NCBI RefSeq assembly: GCF_022808175.1 | Contig: NZ_JALGBX010000027.1 | Span: forward strand, 1 to 64,000 | Direction of reading: 5' to 3' | Length of the DNA: 64,000 nucleotides | Source: Streptomyces sp. AP-93 | GTDB lineage: Bacteria; Actinomycetota; Actinomycetes; Streptomycetales; Streptomycetaceae | Shown here: piece by piece, positions 32,167-41,300 of the stretch | How positions within the stretch are numbered: the first letter of the stretch is position 1 | How the letters are laid out: each line of letters opens with the position of its first letter | Notes under the pieces: generated by a model | The model's input: the letters and a program-made list of their open reading frames with translations, nothing else | Told to the model about the DNA's origin: nothing | The model's database searches: none | Position numbers and translations under genes: made by a program

Positions 32167-33462
32167 TCAGCCGCTGGAGGGAAGCAGCCTCGTAGCGGGC
32201 TCCCCGGATTCCGGGTGCTCCGGATCATCGGCCGGGGCGGCGGCCCGCAGCGCCGCCTCGACCTGGCGGTTGCTGGTCATGGTCGACGTGACGGCGGTCA
32301 TGGTGAGGAGAAGGCCGGCGGCGGCGTAGAGCGGGGTGCGGACGTCGTAGGCGGTGGCCAGCCAGCCGCCGAGCAGGGCACCGAACGGGGCGGCGCACAT
32401 GGCGAGCATGCGGGAGGTGGAGGCGACCCGGCCCATCAAGTGGGCGGGGACGACCGCCTGTCGGAGGGAGGGGGCGAGCACCATCGTGGCGCCCATGCCC
32501 GCTCCGCAGACGGCGAGCGCGAGGCCGGCGACGTACGGGTTCGGGGCGACGGCAAGGCCCAGGATGGCGAGTCCCTCGACGGCGGCCGTGCAGGTGAGCG
32601 CGGTGCCGGTGCCGAGTCGTCGGCCGAGGAAGGAGGCGATGCCCGCGCCGAGCAGACCGCCGGTGGCCTCCGCCGTGAGGAGCAGGCCGAAGCCGAAGGC
32701 GCCGATGCCGAGACGATCGTGCGCGAAGAGGGCGAGTACGGTCTCCACGGCGAGGAAGGCGATGTTCCCGACCGCCGGACGCAGTGCGAGCCCGAGCAGC
32801 AACTGATCCCGGAACACGTACGATGCGCCGGCCCGCGCCTGCCGCAGCAGCGACTCGCGGGCCTGCGGTACGGGCCGGGGTACGGCGGGCAACGACCGTA
32901 CGAGCAGTGCGGAGAGCGCGAACGACACCGCGTCGGCGAGCAGCGGAACCGCCCGCCCGAGCGCGAGCAGGGCGCTGCCCGCAGGTGGCCCCGCGAAGCC
33001 GGACGCCGCGGTCTGGGCGCTGCGCAGGCGGGAGTTGGCGCGCTCCAGGAGCGCGGGGTCGCGGCCGAGCAGATCCGGCAGATAGGCCGTGGCGGCCGTG
33101 TCGAAGAAGAGCCCGCCGAGGCCGAGCAGGAAGGCGACGGCCGCGAGCAGCGGAATGCTCAGCACGTCGAGCGCGGCCGCTGCCGCCGGTATCACGAGCA
33201 GCACCGCACGCGCCGCGTCCACGACCCACATCGTGCGCCGACGGTCCCAGCGGTCCACCAGCGCACCGCCGAGCACCCCGAAGAGCAGCCACGGCAGCGT
33301 TCCGACGGCCGTGACGACGGCGAGCGCCATCGGATCCCGCGTCAACGTCAGCGCGAGCAGGGGCAGTGCGGCATGCGACACCCCGTCACCGAGGGAGGAC
33401 ACCGTCTGCGCGGTCCACAGCCGTCCGAACCCGGTCGGCAACTTCGGTACGTCTGACGTCAC
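32167..33462 (-). CDS. MFS exporter (macrolide-efflux-like)
   Basis: 431 residues with 12 helices. The motif-A loop is GVLGGALVDRWDRRRTMWVV, with a second-half counterpart IASFLGRRLGTGTALTC. The opening FGRLWTAQTVSSLGDGVSHA is characteristic of the MFS_3 subfamily (macrolide efflux MefA-type and enterobactin exporter-type), usually drug or metabolite exporters. Its ATG overlaps the TGA of the ArsR-type regulator gene, so they are one operon, and the regulator probably responds to the exported compound. Confidence 0.88.
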   Translation of the reverse strand: MTSDVPKLPTGFGRLWTAQTVSSLGDGVSHAALPLLALTLTRDPMALAVVTAVGTLPWLLFGVLGGALVDRWDRRRTMWVVDAARAVLLVIPAAAAALDVLSIPLLAAVAFLLGLGGLFFDTAATAYLPDLLGRDPALLERANSRLRSAQTAASGFAGPPAGSALLALGRAVPLLADAVSFALSALLVRSLPAVPRPVPQARESLLRQARAGASYVFRDQLLLGLALRPAVGNIAFLAVETVLALFAHDRLGIGAFGFGLLLTAEATGGLLGAGIASFLGRRLGTGTALTCTAAVEGLAILGLAVAPNPYVAGLALAVCGAGMGATMVLAPSLRQAVVPAHLMGRVASTSRMLAMCAAPFGALLGGWLATAYDVRTPLYAAAGLLLTMTAVTSTMTSNRQVEAALRAAAPADDPEHPESGEPATRLLPSSG

Positions 33463-34001
33463 TTGGCGTCCCCTTCGGCCTGCTCGCGGCGCGGTGCCGG
33501 GTGGAACAGTGCGAAGACGAGTGACGCGTCCGGCAGTGACGGATCGGACAGCTTGCGGTACTCCTCCGCCAGCGCCTGCAGCCGCGCCCCCAGCTCCGCG
33601 AACTGCTCGTCGGTGAGCCGCAGATGCGCCATCCCCACGTGCCGCTCGCGGTCCACCGGCGCTGCCTCCAGGTCCGCCACCGCATGCCGCATCAGCACAT
33701 CCGGCCCTCCCTCGCCCGGATCCGGCAGCACGATCGCCCGCGCGGCCATGGCGTAGTACCGCTCGGTAACCCCCCGGACCTTCCGCGTCCGTACCACCTT
33801 CACCAGGCCGGCCCGCTCCAGCAGCCGTACGTGGTAGCTGGAACTCCCCTTGGCGAGGCCCACTCGCTCGGCGATCTGCGTGATCGTCGCGGGCTCGAAG
33901 CGGAGCACGGCCATGATGCGGTGACGCGTGAGATTGGAAACGGCACGCAGTTGCTCGTCCGTGGTGACGTGGAACGTCTCGGGAAGATCATCGGTAGGCA
34001 T
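33459..34001 (-). CDS. ArsR-family (winged-helix) transcriptional regulator
   Basis: 180 residues from ATG 34001. The helix-turn-helix is VSNLTRHRIMAVLRFEPATI, TQIAERVGLAKGSSSYHVRL, LERAGLVKVVRTRKVRGVTE, typical of HTH_20/ArsR-like regulators of Streptomyces. The C-terminal half is helical (LTDEQFAELGARLQALAEEY). The frame is open to GTG 34310, giving a 283-residue form, but a perfect operator-like palindrome lies 4 nt upstream of ATG 34001 inside that longer frame. I therefore treat the upstream part as a separate remnant. It is coupled to the MFS exporter by a 4-nt overlap. Confidence 0.85.
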   Translation of the reverse strand: MPTDDLPETFHVTTDEQLRAVSNLTRHRIMAVLRFEPATITQIAERVGLAKGSSSYHVRLLERAGLVKVVRTRKVRGVTERYYAMAARAIVLPDPGEGGPDVLMRHAVADLEAAPVDRERHVGMAHLRLTDEQFAELGARLQALAEEYRKLSDPSLPDASLVFALFHPAPRREQAEGDAK

Positions 34002-34310
34002 GGCCCCAATGGTCAACACTTCTTGACCATTGGGCAAGGGTTTTCTCCCGGCGGCCTCGGTGGGCAGGTGCCGGTGGTCCGGCCAGACGAGGTCGACGGT
34101 CGCGACCCGGACCAGGAACGCGGCGGCCTCGTGCGTTTCCACCGGTTCCAGTGCGGCGCAGATCTCAGGGGCGGAAGGCGGGGCGTACCCGGGCAGGAAG
34201 CGCCGCCAGGCCCCGTCCACCGCGACCTCGGCCAGCAGTGTGCGGATCCGGTCCGCCAGCTCCGGCAGGTCGGGGTCCGGCTCGGCGAACCGTCCGGCCG
34301 CCACGTACAC
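34002..34310 (-). pseudogene. Possible gene remnant fused in frame upstream of the ArsR gene
   Basis: 103 codons of clearly protein-like, GC3-biased sequence (VYVAAGRFAEPDPDLPELAD, VDGAWRRFLPGYAPP, ICAALEPVETHEAAAFLVRV, ATVDLVWPDHRHLP) run in frame into the regulator. It has no good ribosome binding site and an upstream in-frame TGA close by. It looks like the C-terminal part of an unrelated actinobacterial protein, truncated at both ends. No family is recognised. The alternative is a genuine 283-residue fusion protein. Confidence 0.4.
34005..34034 (-). promoter_or_regulatory. Putative operator of the ArsR-type regulator
   Basis: Perfect inverted repeat CCCAATGGTCAA / TTGACCATTGGG with a 6-nt spacer lies immediately upstream of ATG 34001. 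ArsR-type regulators normally autoregulate through such dyads. Binding here would block transcription start or translation of the regulator-exporter operon. Confidence 0.75.
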
Positions 34311-34675
34311 CCGCGCCGGAACGAAAGGCCGGCGTCAAGTCTGCGTTGCCCCTGGAGGGCTGCTGACGGGGCATCGGGTGCACCGTCGCGGGAAGCGGAG
34401 GCGCTCCGCGTGGCATGCGCGTGAACGTCCGGTGTGGATCCGGATCGATCAGGAATCGAGAAGCGCGTTCACGGAGCCGCCCCTAGGCTACTCATCATGG
34501 GCTTCGCCAGTCACACGGTTTCCCTTCCGCACGACCCGGACGCGTCACTCGCCCCGACGCGGTCCCGACTCCCGGCCCCTTCCTACCGATTGACCGGCGA
34601 ACACACGCCGATGCGACATCCGGGCCCTGGCCCGCATGTCCGGCACGCATACATCCACAGTGCAAGGAGTACGGC

Positions 34676-35089
34676 ATGAAAGCGCACGTCAGCTCGATCC
34701 TTCTTGGTGTCCGGGATATGGACCGGGCCAAGCAGTTCTACACCGAGGGGCTCGGCTGGAAGGTCGAGAACGACTTCGGCATCTCGGTGTTCTTCGCCTC
34801 GGACGGCGCCTCGCCCGTCGGCTTCTACAGCCGCGAAGGCCTGGCCGACCAGGTGGGCACGGACCAGGAAGGCAGCGGCTTCAGCGGGCTGGTTCTGACC
34901 TACGTCGTCCGCAGTGAGGCGCGGGTCGACGAGATCATGGCGGAGGCCCAGGAGGCCGGCGCCAAGGTCCTCAAGCCCGCCGGCGCCCTGCCGTGGGGCG
35001 GGTACGGCGGCACTTTCGCCGACCCGGAGGGCTACATCTGGAGTCTCGGTTACAGTGCCCAGGGAACCGACCAGCCCTACGCCGAGTAG
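34676..35089 (+). CDS. VOC/glyoxalase-family protein
   Basis: 137 residues with the two beta-alpha-beta-beta-beta modules of the vicinal oxygen chelate superfamily: VSSILLGVRDMDRAKQFYTE, GLGWKVENDFGISVFFAS, LVLTYVVRSEARVDEIMAEA, AGAKVLKPAGALPWGGYGGT and FADPEGYIWSLGY. The ribosome binding site AAGGAG lies 7 nt before ATG. Most such proteins have unknown substrates; options include antibiotic-binding, lyase or dioxygenase activity. About 365 nt of sequence with no recognised gene precedes it, between the ArsR remnant at 34310 and this start. Confidence 0.88.
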   Translation: MKAHVSSILLGVRDMDRAKQFYTEGLGWKVENDFGISVFFASDGASPVGFYSREGLADQVGTDQEGSGFSGLVLTYVVRSEARVDEIMAEAQEAGAKVLKPAGALPWGGYGGTFADPEGYIWSLGYSAQGTDQPYAE

Positions 35090-35099
35090 CCGCGATCCT

Positions 35100-35168
35100 C
35101 GTCTCACAGCCGTCCGGGACGGCGGGCGCGGGGAGCGTGCCGCTGCCGGCCCGGACGGCTGTGAGACG
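35100..35168. repeat. Long perfect inverted repeat (19-bp arms)
   Basis: CGTCTCACAGCCGTCCGGG (35100-35118) and its exact complement CCCGGACGGCTGTGAGACG (35150-35168) flank a 31-nt GC-rich centre, just after the VOC gene stop. The arms are longer than typical terminators and there is no T tract. Confidence 0.85.
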
Positions 35169-35246
35169 CGTGCGGGAAGCGGGAGCGGCGAGCGGAGCCG
35201 GGCGGGCGGGATCCGCGGGGAACGGCAGAACGAACAGGAGAAGATC

Positions 35247-35681
35247 TTGAAGTTTCAGTCCGTCGTCGAGCCACCTGAGCCCATGCGGGGGCTGCTGGTT
35301 CCGCCCGAGGTGGTGGCAGCGCTCGGTGAGGGCTCGCGGCCGCCGGTGACGATCACGATCAACGGGCATTCCTGGAGGAGCCGGGTCGCCTTCCTGCGCG
35401 GCCGCCACTTGATCGGCCTCAGCCATGCCAACCGGCGGGCCTCGGAAGTCGAGATCGGCGAAGAGATCGAGGTCGAGCTGGAGCTCGACACCGAGCCGCG
35501 CGTCGCCGTCGAGCCCGCGGACTTCGCCCAGGCCCTGGACGACGACCCGGCCGCCCGCGCCGCCTACGACACCCTCACGGACAGCCGCAAGCGCGAGCAC
35601 GTGCGCGCCATCGAGAGCGCGAAGATGCCCGAGACGCGCCAACGGCGCATCGAGAAGGCCATCGCCACCCTGCGGGGCTGA
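35247..35681 (+). CDS. DUF1905/YdeI (OmdA)-family protein
   Basis: 144 residues from TTG 35247, chosen because CAGGAGAAG sits 6 nt before it and no ATG/GTG alternative is preceded by a site. The N-terminal DUF1905 beta domain (LLVPPEVVAALGEGSRPPVT, INGHSWRSRVAFLRG, EIGEEIEVELELDTEPR) is followed by the C-terminal YdeI/OmdA helical domain (FAQALDDDPAARAAYDTL, SRKREHVRAIESAKMPETRQ, RRIEKAIATL). The role of the family is poorly known; it has been linked to bacteriocin protection and other stress responses. Confidence 0.85.
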   Translation: MKFQSVVEPPEPMRGLLVPPEVVAALGEGSRPPVTITINGHSWRSRVAFLRGRHLIGLSHANRRASEVEIGEEIEVELELDTEPRVAVEPADFAQALDDDPAARAAYDTLTDSRKREHVRAIESAKMPETRQRRIEKAIATLRG

Positions 35682-35958
35682 CCCCCGAAGGCAATGGGCC
35701 CGTGGTCCACGGGGGAGTACGCGCCGCGCCGGTGCGCCCTGCCCCTGTGGGCCCGGATCCGCCGCACGGCGCAGAACCCCACCCGGGACGTGGAGGGGAA
35801 CAGCGACCGTGACGTGACGGTGACGGTGACGGCGTACGGGGGACTCCTGTCAAGTAACGAATAACCGGGGCTACGGCCCCGTCCCCGACCGGGGCACGGT
35901 GGAGATCCATCGTCCTGCACCAGAGCAGGACGATCCGCCACCCGGATCGGAGACCCCG

Positions 35959-38199
35959 ATGTCCCGTCGCGCAGGCGTCTTCGTGACCCGCCGTCCCGGA
36001 CTCGTCCTCTTCGCCGCCCTCGTGTTCCTCGCGCTGTCCGTCGTGTTCGGCGCGGAGGCCACCGGCCGGCTGAAGACGCAGGGGTACGACGATCCCCGCT
36101 CCCAGTCCAGCCGCGCCGCCCTCGTGGCCGCCGAGCACCTGGGGGCCTCCCCCAACCTGGTCGTCGTCGCGCAGGCCCGCGACGGTTCCGTCGACGGCCC
36201 GGCGGCCCGGAGCGAGGGCGAGGAGCTGACCCGCCGGCTCGCCGCCCAGCCGCACGTGAGCGCCGTGACCTCGTACTGGACCGGCGGCGCGGCGGAGCTG
36301 CGCAGCCGGACCGGCCAGGCGGCCATGCTGGTCGCGCACGTGGACGGGGACGGCGAACAGCTCGGTGCGCGGGTCGAGCGGCTGAGCGAGGAGCTGACCG
36401 CCCCCAGTGCCCAGGGCGCTCCCGGCGCGGCCCTGACCGTGCACGTGGGAGGGCCGGCGCTCACCGACGCCGAGCTCCAGGACATCGCGGAGTCCGACCT
36501 GAAGCGGGCCGAGGCCGTCGTGCTGCCGGGCACCCTGATCCTGCTGGTCCTGGCGTTCGGCAGCGTCGTGGCCGCCGCGCTGCCGCTGCTGATAGGCGTC
36601 CTCGCCATCGCCGGGACCCTGCTGGTCCTGAGCGTCCTCGGCTCCGTCACCGACGTGTCCGTGTTCGCGCTGAACCTCACCACGGCGCTCGGCCTGGGGC
36701 TGGGCATCGACTACGGGCTGCTGATCGTCTCGCGGTTCCGCGAGGAGCTCGCCGCCGGGTACCTCCCGCGGACGGCCGCCATCCGGACCGTGCGCACCGC
36801 CGGCCACACGATCGCCTTCAGTGCCGCGACGGTCTCCGCCGCGCTCGCGACGCTGCTGGTGTTCCCGCCGTACTTCCTGCGCTCCTTCGCCTACGCGGGC
36901 ATCGCCGTGGTGGCCATCGCCGCCGTGAGCGCCATGACCGTCCTGCCCGCTCTGCTCGCGCTGCTCGGCAAGCGCGTGAACGCCTGGCCCGTGCCGTGGC
37001 GCCGCCGGGCCCGTACGGGCTCCGGATCGCGCTTCTGGGAAGGGCTGGCGCGGATCGTCGTACGCCGCCCGCTGCTCGCGGCGCTGCCGGTGATCGGCCT
37101 GCTGGTGGTCCTCGCCGCGCCGTTCGCGCACGCCGGTTTCGCCACCCCCGACGACCGGGCGCTGCCGACGAGCGCAGCCAGCCGGCAGACGGGCGACCTG
37201 GTGCGCGACGCGTTCGACATGAAGGGTGCCGACGCGCTCACCGTCTCCGTGACGGGCACGGCGCCCCGGTCGGCGCGGGAAGACTACGTCCGCAGGCTCT
37301 CCGCGCTTCCCCAGGTCGCCCAGGTTTCCGTCGTTGCCCAGGTTTCCCCGGTCTCCGGCTCCGGCTCCGGGGGCGACGGTCCGGCCCAGCTCTCCGTGGT
37401 GCCGCGGGTCGACCCCCGTTCACGGGCGGCCCAGCAGCTCGTGCACGACGTCCGCGACGTCCCCGCCCCGGCGGGCTCAGAAGTCCTGGTCGGCGGGCCG
37501 ACCGCGGTACTGGTCGACGCCAAGGACACGGTGGCGGACCGGATTCCGCTGGCGCTCGCCCTGATCACCGTCACCACGTTCGTGCTGCTCTTCGGCTTCA
37601 CGCGCAGCATCCTCCTGCCGCTCAAGGCCATCGCGCTGAACGCCCTGAGCCTGACGGCCGTCCTGGGAGCGATGGTGTGGATCTTCCAGACGGGCCATCT
37701 GAGCGGCCTGCTCGGTTTCACGCCCGGACCGCTCAGCACGACCATGCCGGTGCTGCTGTTCTGCATCCTCTTCGGACTCTCGGTGGACTACGAGGTGTTC
37801 GTCCTGGCCCGGATCAAGGAGGCGCGCGACGCCGGGGAGGGCAACACCGACTCGATCGTCACGGGCATCGCCCGGACGGGAGGCATCGTCACCACGGCCG
37901 GCGCCCTGCTCGCGTTCACCCTCTTGAGCTTCGGTACCTCCCAGGTCTCCCTCCTGCAGTTCTTCGGCATCGGCGCGGGTCTGGGCGTCCTCCTCGACGC
38001 CACGCTCGTCCGGGGCGTCCTCGTACCGGCGCTCATGCGCATGGCGGGCGGCCTGAACTGGTGGGCACCGAAGGCGCTGAGACCCAAGGTGCCGCAGCCG
38101 GCGCCCCGGCCGCCACCGGCCACCGCGAGACGGTGCGCCCCGGGCCGCTGCTCCCCGAGCCGCACCGTCGTCCGTACCCACGCCCACGCGCGCCGCTGA
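35959..38199 (+). CDS. MMPL-family RND transporter
   Basis: 746 residues from ATG 35959 (GGAG 7 nt upstream; the frame is open back to 35899). Two repeats of helix-porter-helix bundle are visible. Helix 1 is PGLVLFAALVFLALSVVFGA. The first bundle is around VVLPGTLILLVLAFGSVVAA and GLGLGIDYGLLIVSRFREEL, and the second around IPLALALITVTTFVLLFGFT and ILFGLSVDYEVFVLARIKEA. The Asp-Tyr pairs (GIDYG, SVDYE) are the proton-relay residues of MmpL transporters. The family exports lipids and secondary metabolites. It lies directly upstream (112 nt) of the PKS-oxoamine synthase gene in the same direction, so it is the likely exporter of that product. Confidence 0.9.
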   Translation: MSRRAGVFVTRRPGLVLFAALVFLALSVVFGAEATGRLKTQGYDDPRSQSSRAALVAAEHLGASPNLVVVAQARDGSVDGPAARSEGEELTRRLAAQPHVSAVTSYWTGGAAELRSRTGQAAMLVAHVDGDGEQLGARVERLSEELTAPSAQGAPGAALTVHVGGPALTDAELQDIAESDLKRAEAVVLPGTLILLVLAFGSVVAAALPLLIGVLAIAGTLLVLSVLGSVTDVSVFALNLTTALGLGLGIDYGLLIVSRFREELAAGYLPRTAAIRTVRTAGHTIAFSAATVSAALATLLVFPPYFLRSFAYAGIAVVAIAAVSAMTVLPALLALLGKRVNAWPVPWRRRARTGSGSRFWEGLARIVVRRPLLAALPVIGLLVVLAAPFAHAGFATPDDRALPTSAASRQTGDLVRDAFDMKGADALTVSVTGTAPRSAREDYVRRLSALPQVAQVSVVAQVSPVSGSGSGGDGPAQLSVVPRVDPRSRAAQQLVHDVRDVPAPAGSEVLVGGPTAVLVDAKDTVADRIPLALALITVTTFVLLFGFTRSILLPLKAIALNALSLTAVLGAMVWIFQTGHLSGLLGFTPGPLSTTMPVLLFCILFGLSVDYEVFVLARIKEARDAGEGNTDSIVTGIARTGGIVTTAGALLAFTLLSFGTSQVSLLQFFGIGAGLGVLLDATLVRGVLVPALMRMAGGLNWWAPKALRPKVPQPAPRPPPATARRCAPGRCSPSRTVVRTHAHARR

Positions 38200-38311
38200 C
38201 CACCGGGCGCTTTCCCCTCTCCCATCCGGTCCAGCCCCGCTCCGTTCCGACCCTCCAGCCCCGCCCAGTCCCGGCCGCCGTCCGTCCGGGGCGCTACGAC
38301 AAGGAAGACCC

Positions 38312-41300
38312 ATGACTGACATCGCCATCGTCGGACTCGGCTGCCGCTTTCCGGGCGCCCCCGACATCCGCACCTACTGGAAGCTCCTGATGAGCGCCGA
38401 GCGTCAGTTCTCCGCCGTCCCGGGGGAACGCTGGAACCACGGGACCTTCCACGAGCCGGGCAACCGGTCGGCCCCCAACGCCTCGTACACCGACCAGGTC
38501 GCCTTCCTGGAGGACCTGGACCGCTTCGACGCGGCGCACTACGGCGTACCTCCCGCTCGTGCCCGGGCCATGGACCCGCAGCACCGGCTGATGCTCGACG
38601 TCAGCCGCGAGGCGCTCGCCGACGCGGGGCTGGGCCGCGGCGACTTCGACCGCGAGAACACCGGGGTGTTCTTCGGACTCTCGGTGTCCGACTACAAGGA
38701 CCTCATGGCGGCTCCCCTCCGGGCCATCACCCTGGCCGAGGACGCGCACGCGGCGGACGACGGCGCCGACGCCGCGGACGCAGCGGACGCCGCCGACGCC
38801 GCCAAGGAGCGGGCGCGGCAGCTCGGCACCATCGACGCCTTCACCCTGCCGGGGAGCCTCCTCAACATGGCGGCCGGGACCGTCAGCCGCCACTTCGACC
38901 TCGGTGGTCCCAGCTTCGCCGTCGACGCCGCCTGCTCCGGTTCGCTGGTCGCCCTCGACCAGGCGATCGCCCAGGTGCGATCCGGCAGCTGCCGGATCGC
39001 CCTCGTCGGCGGCGTGTACCTCAACCTCACCCCCGACAGCCTGGTCGGCTTCTCCCGGCTGCGCGCCCTGTCCGCCGCCGGGGTGTGCCGCCCGTTCGAC
39101 GAGGAGGCCGACGGCTTCGTCCTCGGCGAAGGCGCCGGTGTCGTCGTCATACGGCCGCTGGCCGACGCGCTGGCCGACGGCGACCGCGTCTACGCGGTGA
39201 TCAAGGGCATCGGCTCGGCCAACGACGGCGCGTCCCCCGGACCGCTGGTCCCCACCTCCGAAGGCCAGCTGCGCGCCATGCGCCGGGCCTACGAGGACGC
39301 GGGCGTCGCGCCCTCCTCCGTGGGCTTCCTGGAGGCCCACGGCACCGGCACCGCAGCCGGCGACCGCGCCGAGTCCGAGGCCCTGCGCCGACTGCGCACC
39401 GAGTACCCGGACGACGACCCCGCCCTGTGCTACCTCGGCGCGGGCAAGGCCCTCATCGGGCACTCCCTGGCCGCAGCGGGCATCGCGGGACTGATCAAGA
39501 CGGCCCTGGTCGTCCACCACCGCACGATCGTGCCGCAGCCGGAGACCACCCCCCACCCGGACCTGGGCATCTCCGCCGCCGGCCTGCGCTTCGCCGCCAC
39601 CGCACTGCCGTTTCCGGACACCGGCACCCCGCGGCGTGCCGCCGTCAGCTCGTTCGGCTTCGGAGGCACGAACGTCCACGTGGTGCTGGAGGAGCGGCAG
39701 CCCGACACGGCCGCCGGTCACCTCCCGGACCGCCCCGAAGACACCGGACCGCACCTCGTCCTCCTCTCGGCAGGCAACGCCGAACTGCTGGACCGGCACA
39801 TCGGCGACGTACTCGACACACTCGACACGGCGCACCGTGCCCCGCTGGCCGCTGTGGCCCACACCCTCGGCTCCCGGGAACCGCTGACGGCCCGGCTCGC
39901 GATCGTGGCCACCGGCACGGACGCGTTCGTCGAGCGGCTGCGCCACGCCCGCGAGCAGCTCCTGGCCGGTGCCCGGGGCGACCTCGGCGAGGGCGCCTTC
40001 GCCGCCGACGCCCCCCTGCCGGCCGCGCAGCGCAGCGTGGCCTTCCTCTTCCCCGGTCAGGGCAGCCAGCGGCCGGGCATGATGCGGGACCTCCACGAGC
40101 GGTTCCCCGCCTTCCGGTCGGCCGTCGCCGTCCTCGACTCCGTGGCCCGCGGGGACGTCGGCTTCGACCTCTCCGACCTGCTGTACGGCGAGGAGGCCCG
40201 GTCTCACGGCGACACCGAGGAGCTCAGGAAACGGCTCGCCGCCACCGATGTGTGCCAGCCGCTCCTCGGTACCGTCCAGATGGCCGCCACCCGCGTCCTC
40301 GCCGACTGCGGCATCCGTCCGGACCTCACCCTCGGGCACAGCGCCGGGGAGTTCGCCGCGGCCGCGGCCGCCGGAGCGCTCACCAACGTGGACACGGTCC
40401 GGCTGCTGGTGCACCGGGGCGCGACCCTCCGGCAGGCGGAGTCCCGCTTCGCGGGCGGGATGCTCGCCGTGCAGACCGACGAGGAGACCTGCCGCCGGCT
40501 CACGAACGGGATCGACGGCGTGTGGCTCGCCTGCTTCAACCAGCCGCGACAGATCGTGGTCAGCGGCACGCCGGAGGGGCTCGCCGCGCTGCGCGAGGCC
40601 TGCGCGGAAGCGGGGGTCGTCACGGCGGCGCTCGACGTGTCCAACGCCTTCCACTCGCCGCACCTGGCCGCCGTCGAGGACACCATCCGCGCGGGTCTCA
40701 CCGCCCGCCCGATCGCCGGCCCCGTCCTGCCGTTCGTCTCGTCCGTGAACGCCGAGGTCTGCACCGACCCCGGCCGGCTGCGCGAGCTGTGGACCCGTCA
40801 CGCGTCCGCGCCGGTCCTCTTCGGCGACGCGGTCCGCACCGCCTACGACCAGGGGGCCCGCGTCTTCCTCCAGGTGACGGGCGGCAGCTCGCTCCTCACC
40901 TCGGTCCGCCGCAACCTCACCGGCCACGACGACGTCCATGTCGTCCCCGTCGAGGGGATGGCCGACGGCGGGCGCACCTTCGCCCTGGCCCTCGCCCGGC
41001 TCGTGGTCCTGGGCGTCCCGGTCGACCCGCGCGCCCTGGTCGCCGAGGAGGACCGCCGGCTGCTGGACCTGCCGGTGGCCGGGCTCGCCACCCAGTCCTA
41101 CTGGGTGCCGGCCAGACGCGCCACGAAGCGGGCCCCCGCCGCCGCCTCCGTCCCGCCGCAGCCCGTGTGCCCCGTACAGCCCGTACAGCCCGTGCAGCCC
41201 GTAGAACCCGCACAGCCCGAGGAGACCTCGATGAACGCCCCGACGTACGACCCGGCGAACACCCCGATGGGCGAACTGCTCCAGCTGGTCCAGCAGCAGG

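Noticed and set aside
34428..34484. CGTGAACG / CGTTCACG pair considered as an operator of the VOC gene
   Set aside because: Only 8-bp arms more than 40 nt apart and about 190 nt upstream of the gene; not distinguishable from chance in this composition.
35808..35833. GTGACG repeat before the MMPL gene considered as an operator array
   Set aside because: It is a short direct repeat of six-base units with no dyad symmetry and no recurrence elsewhere in the window.
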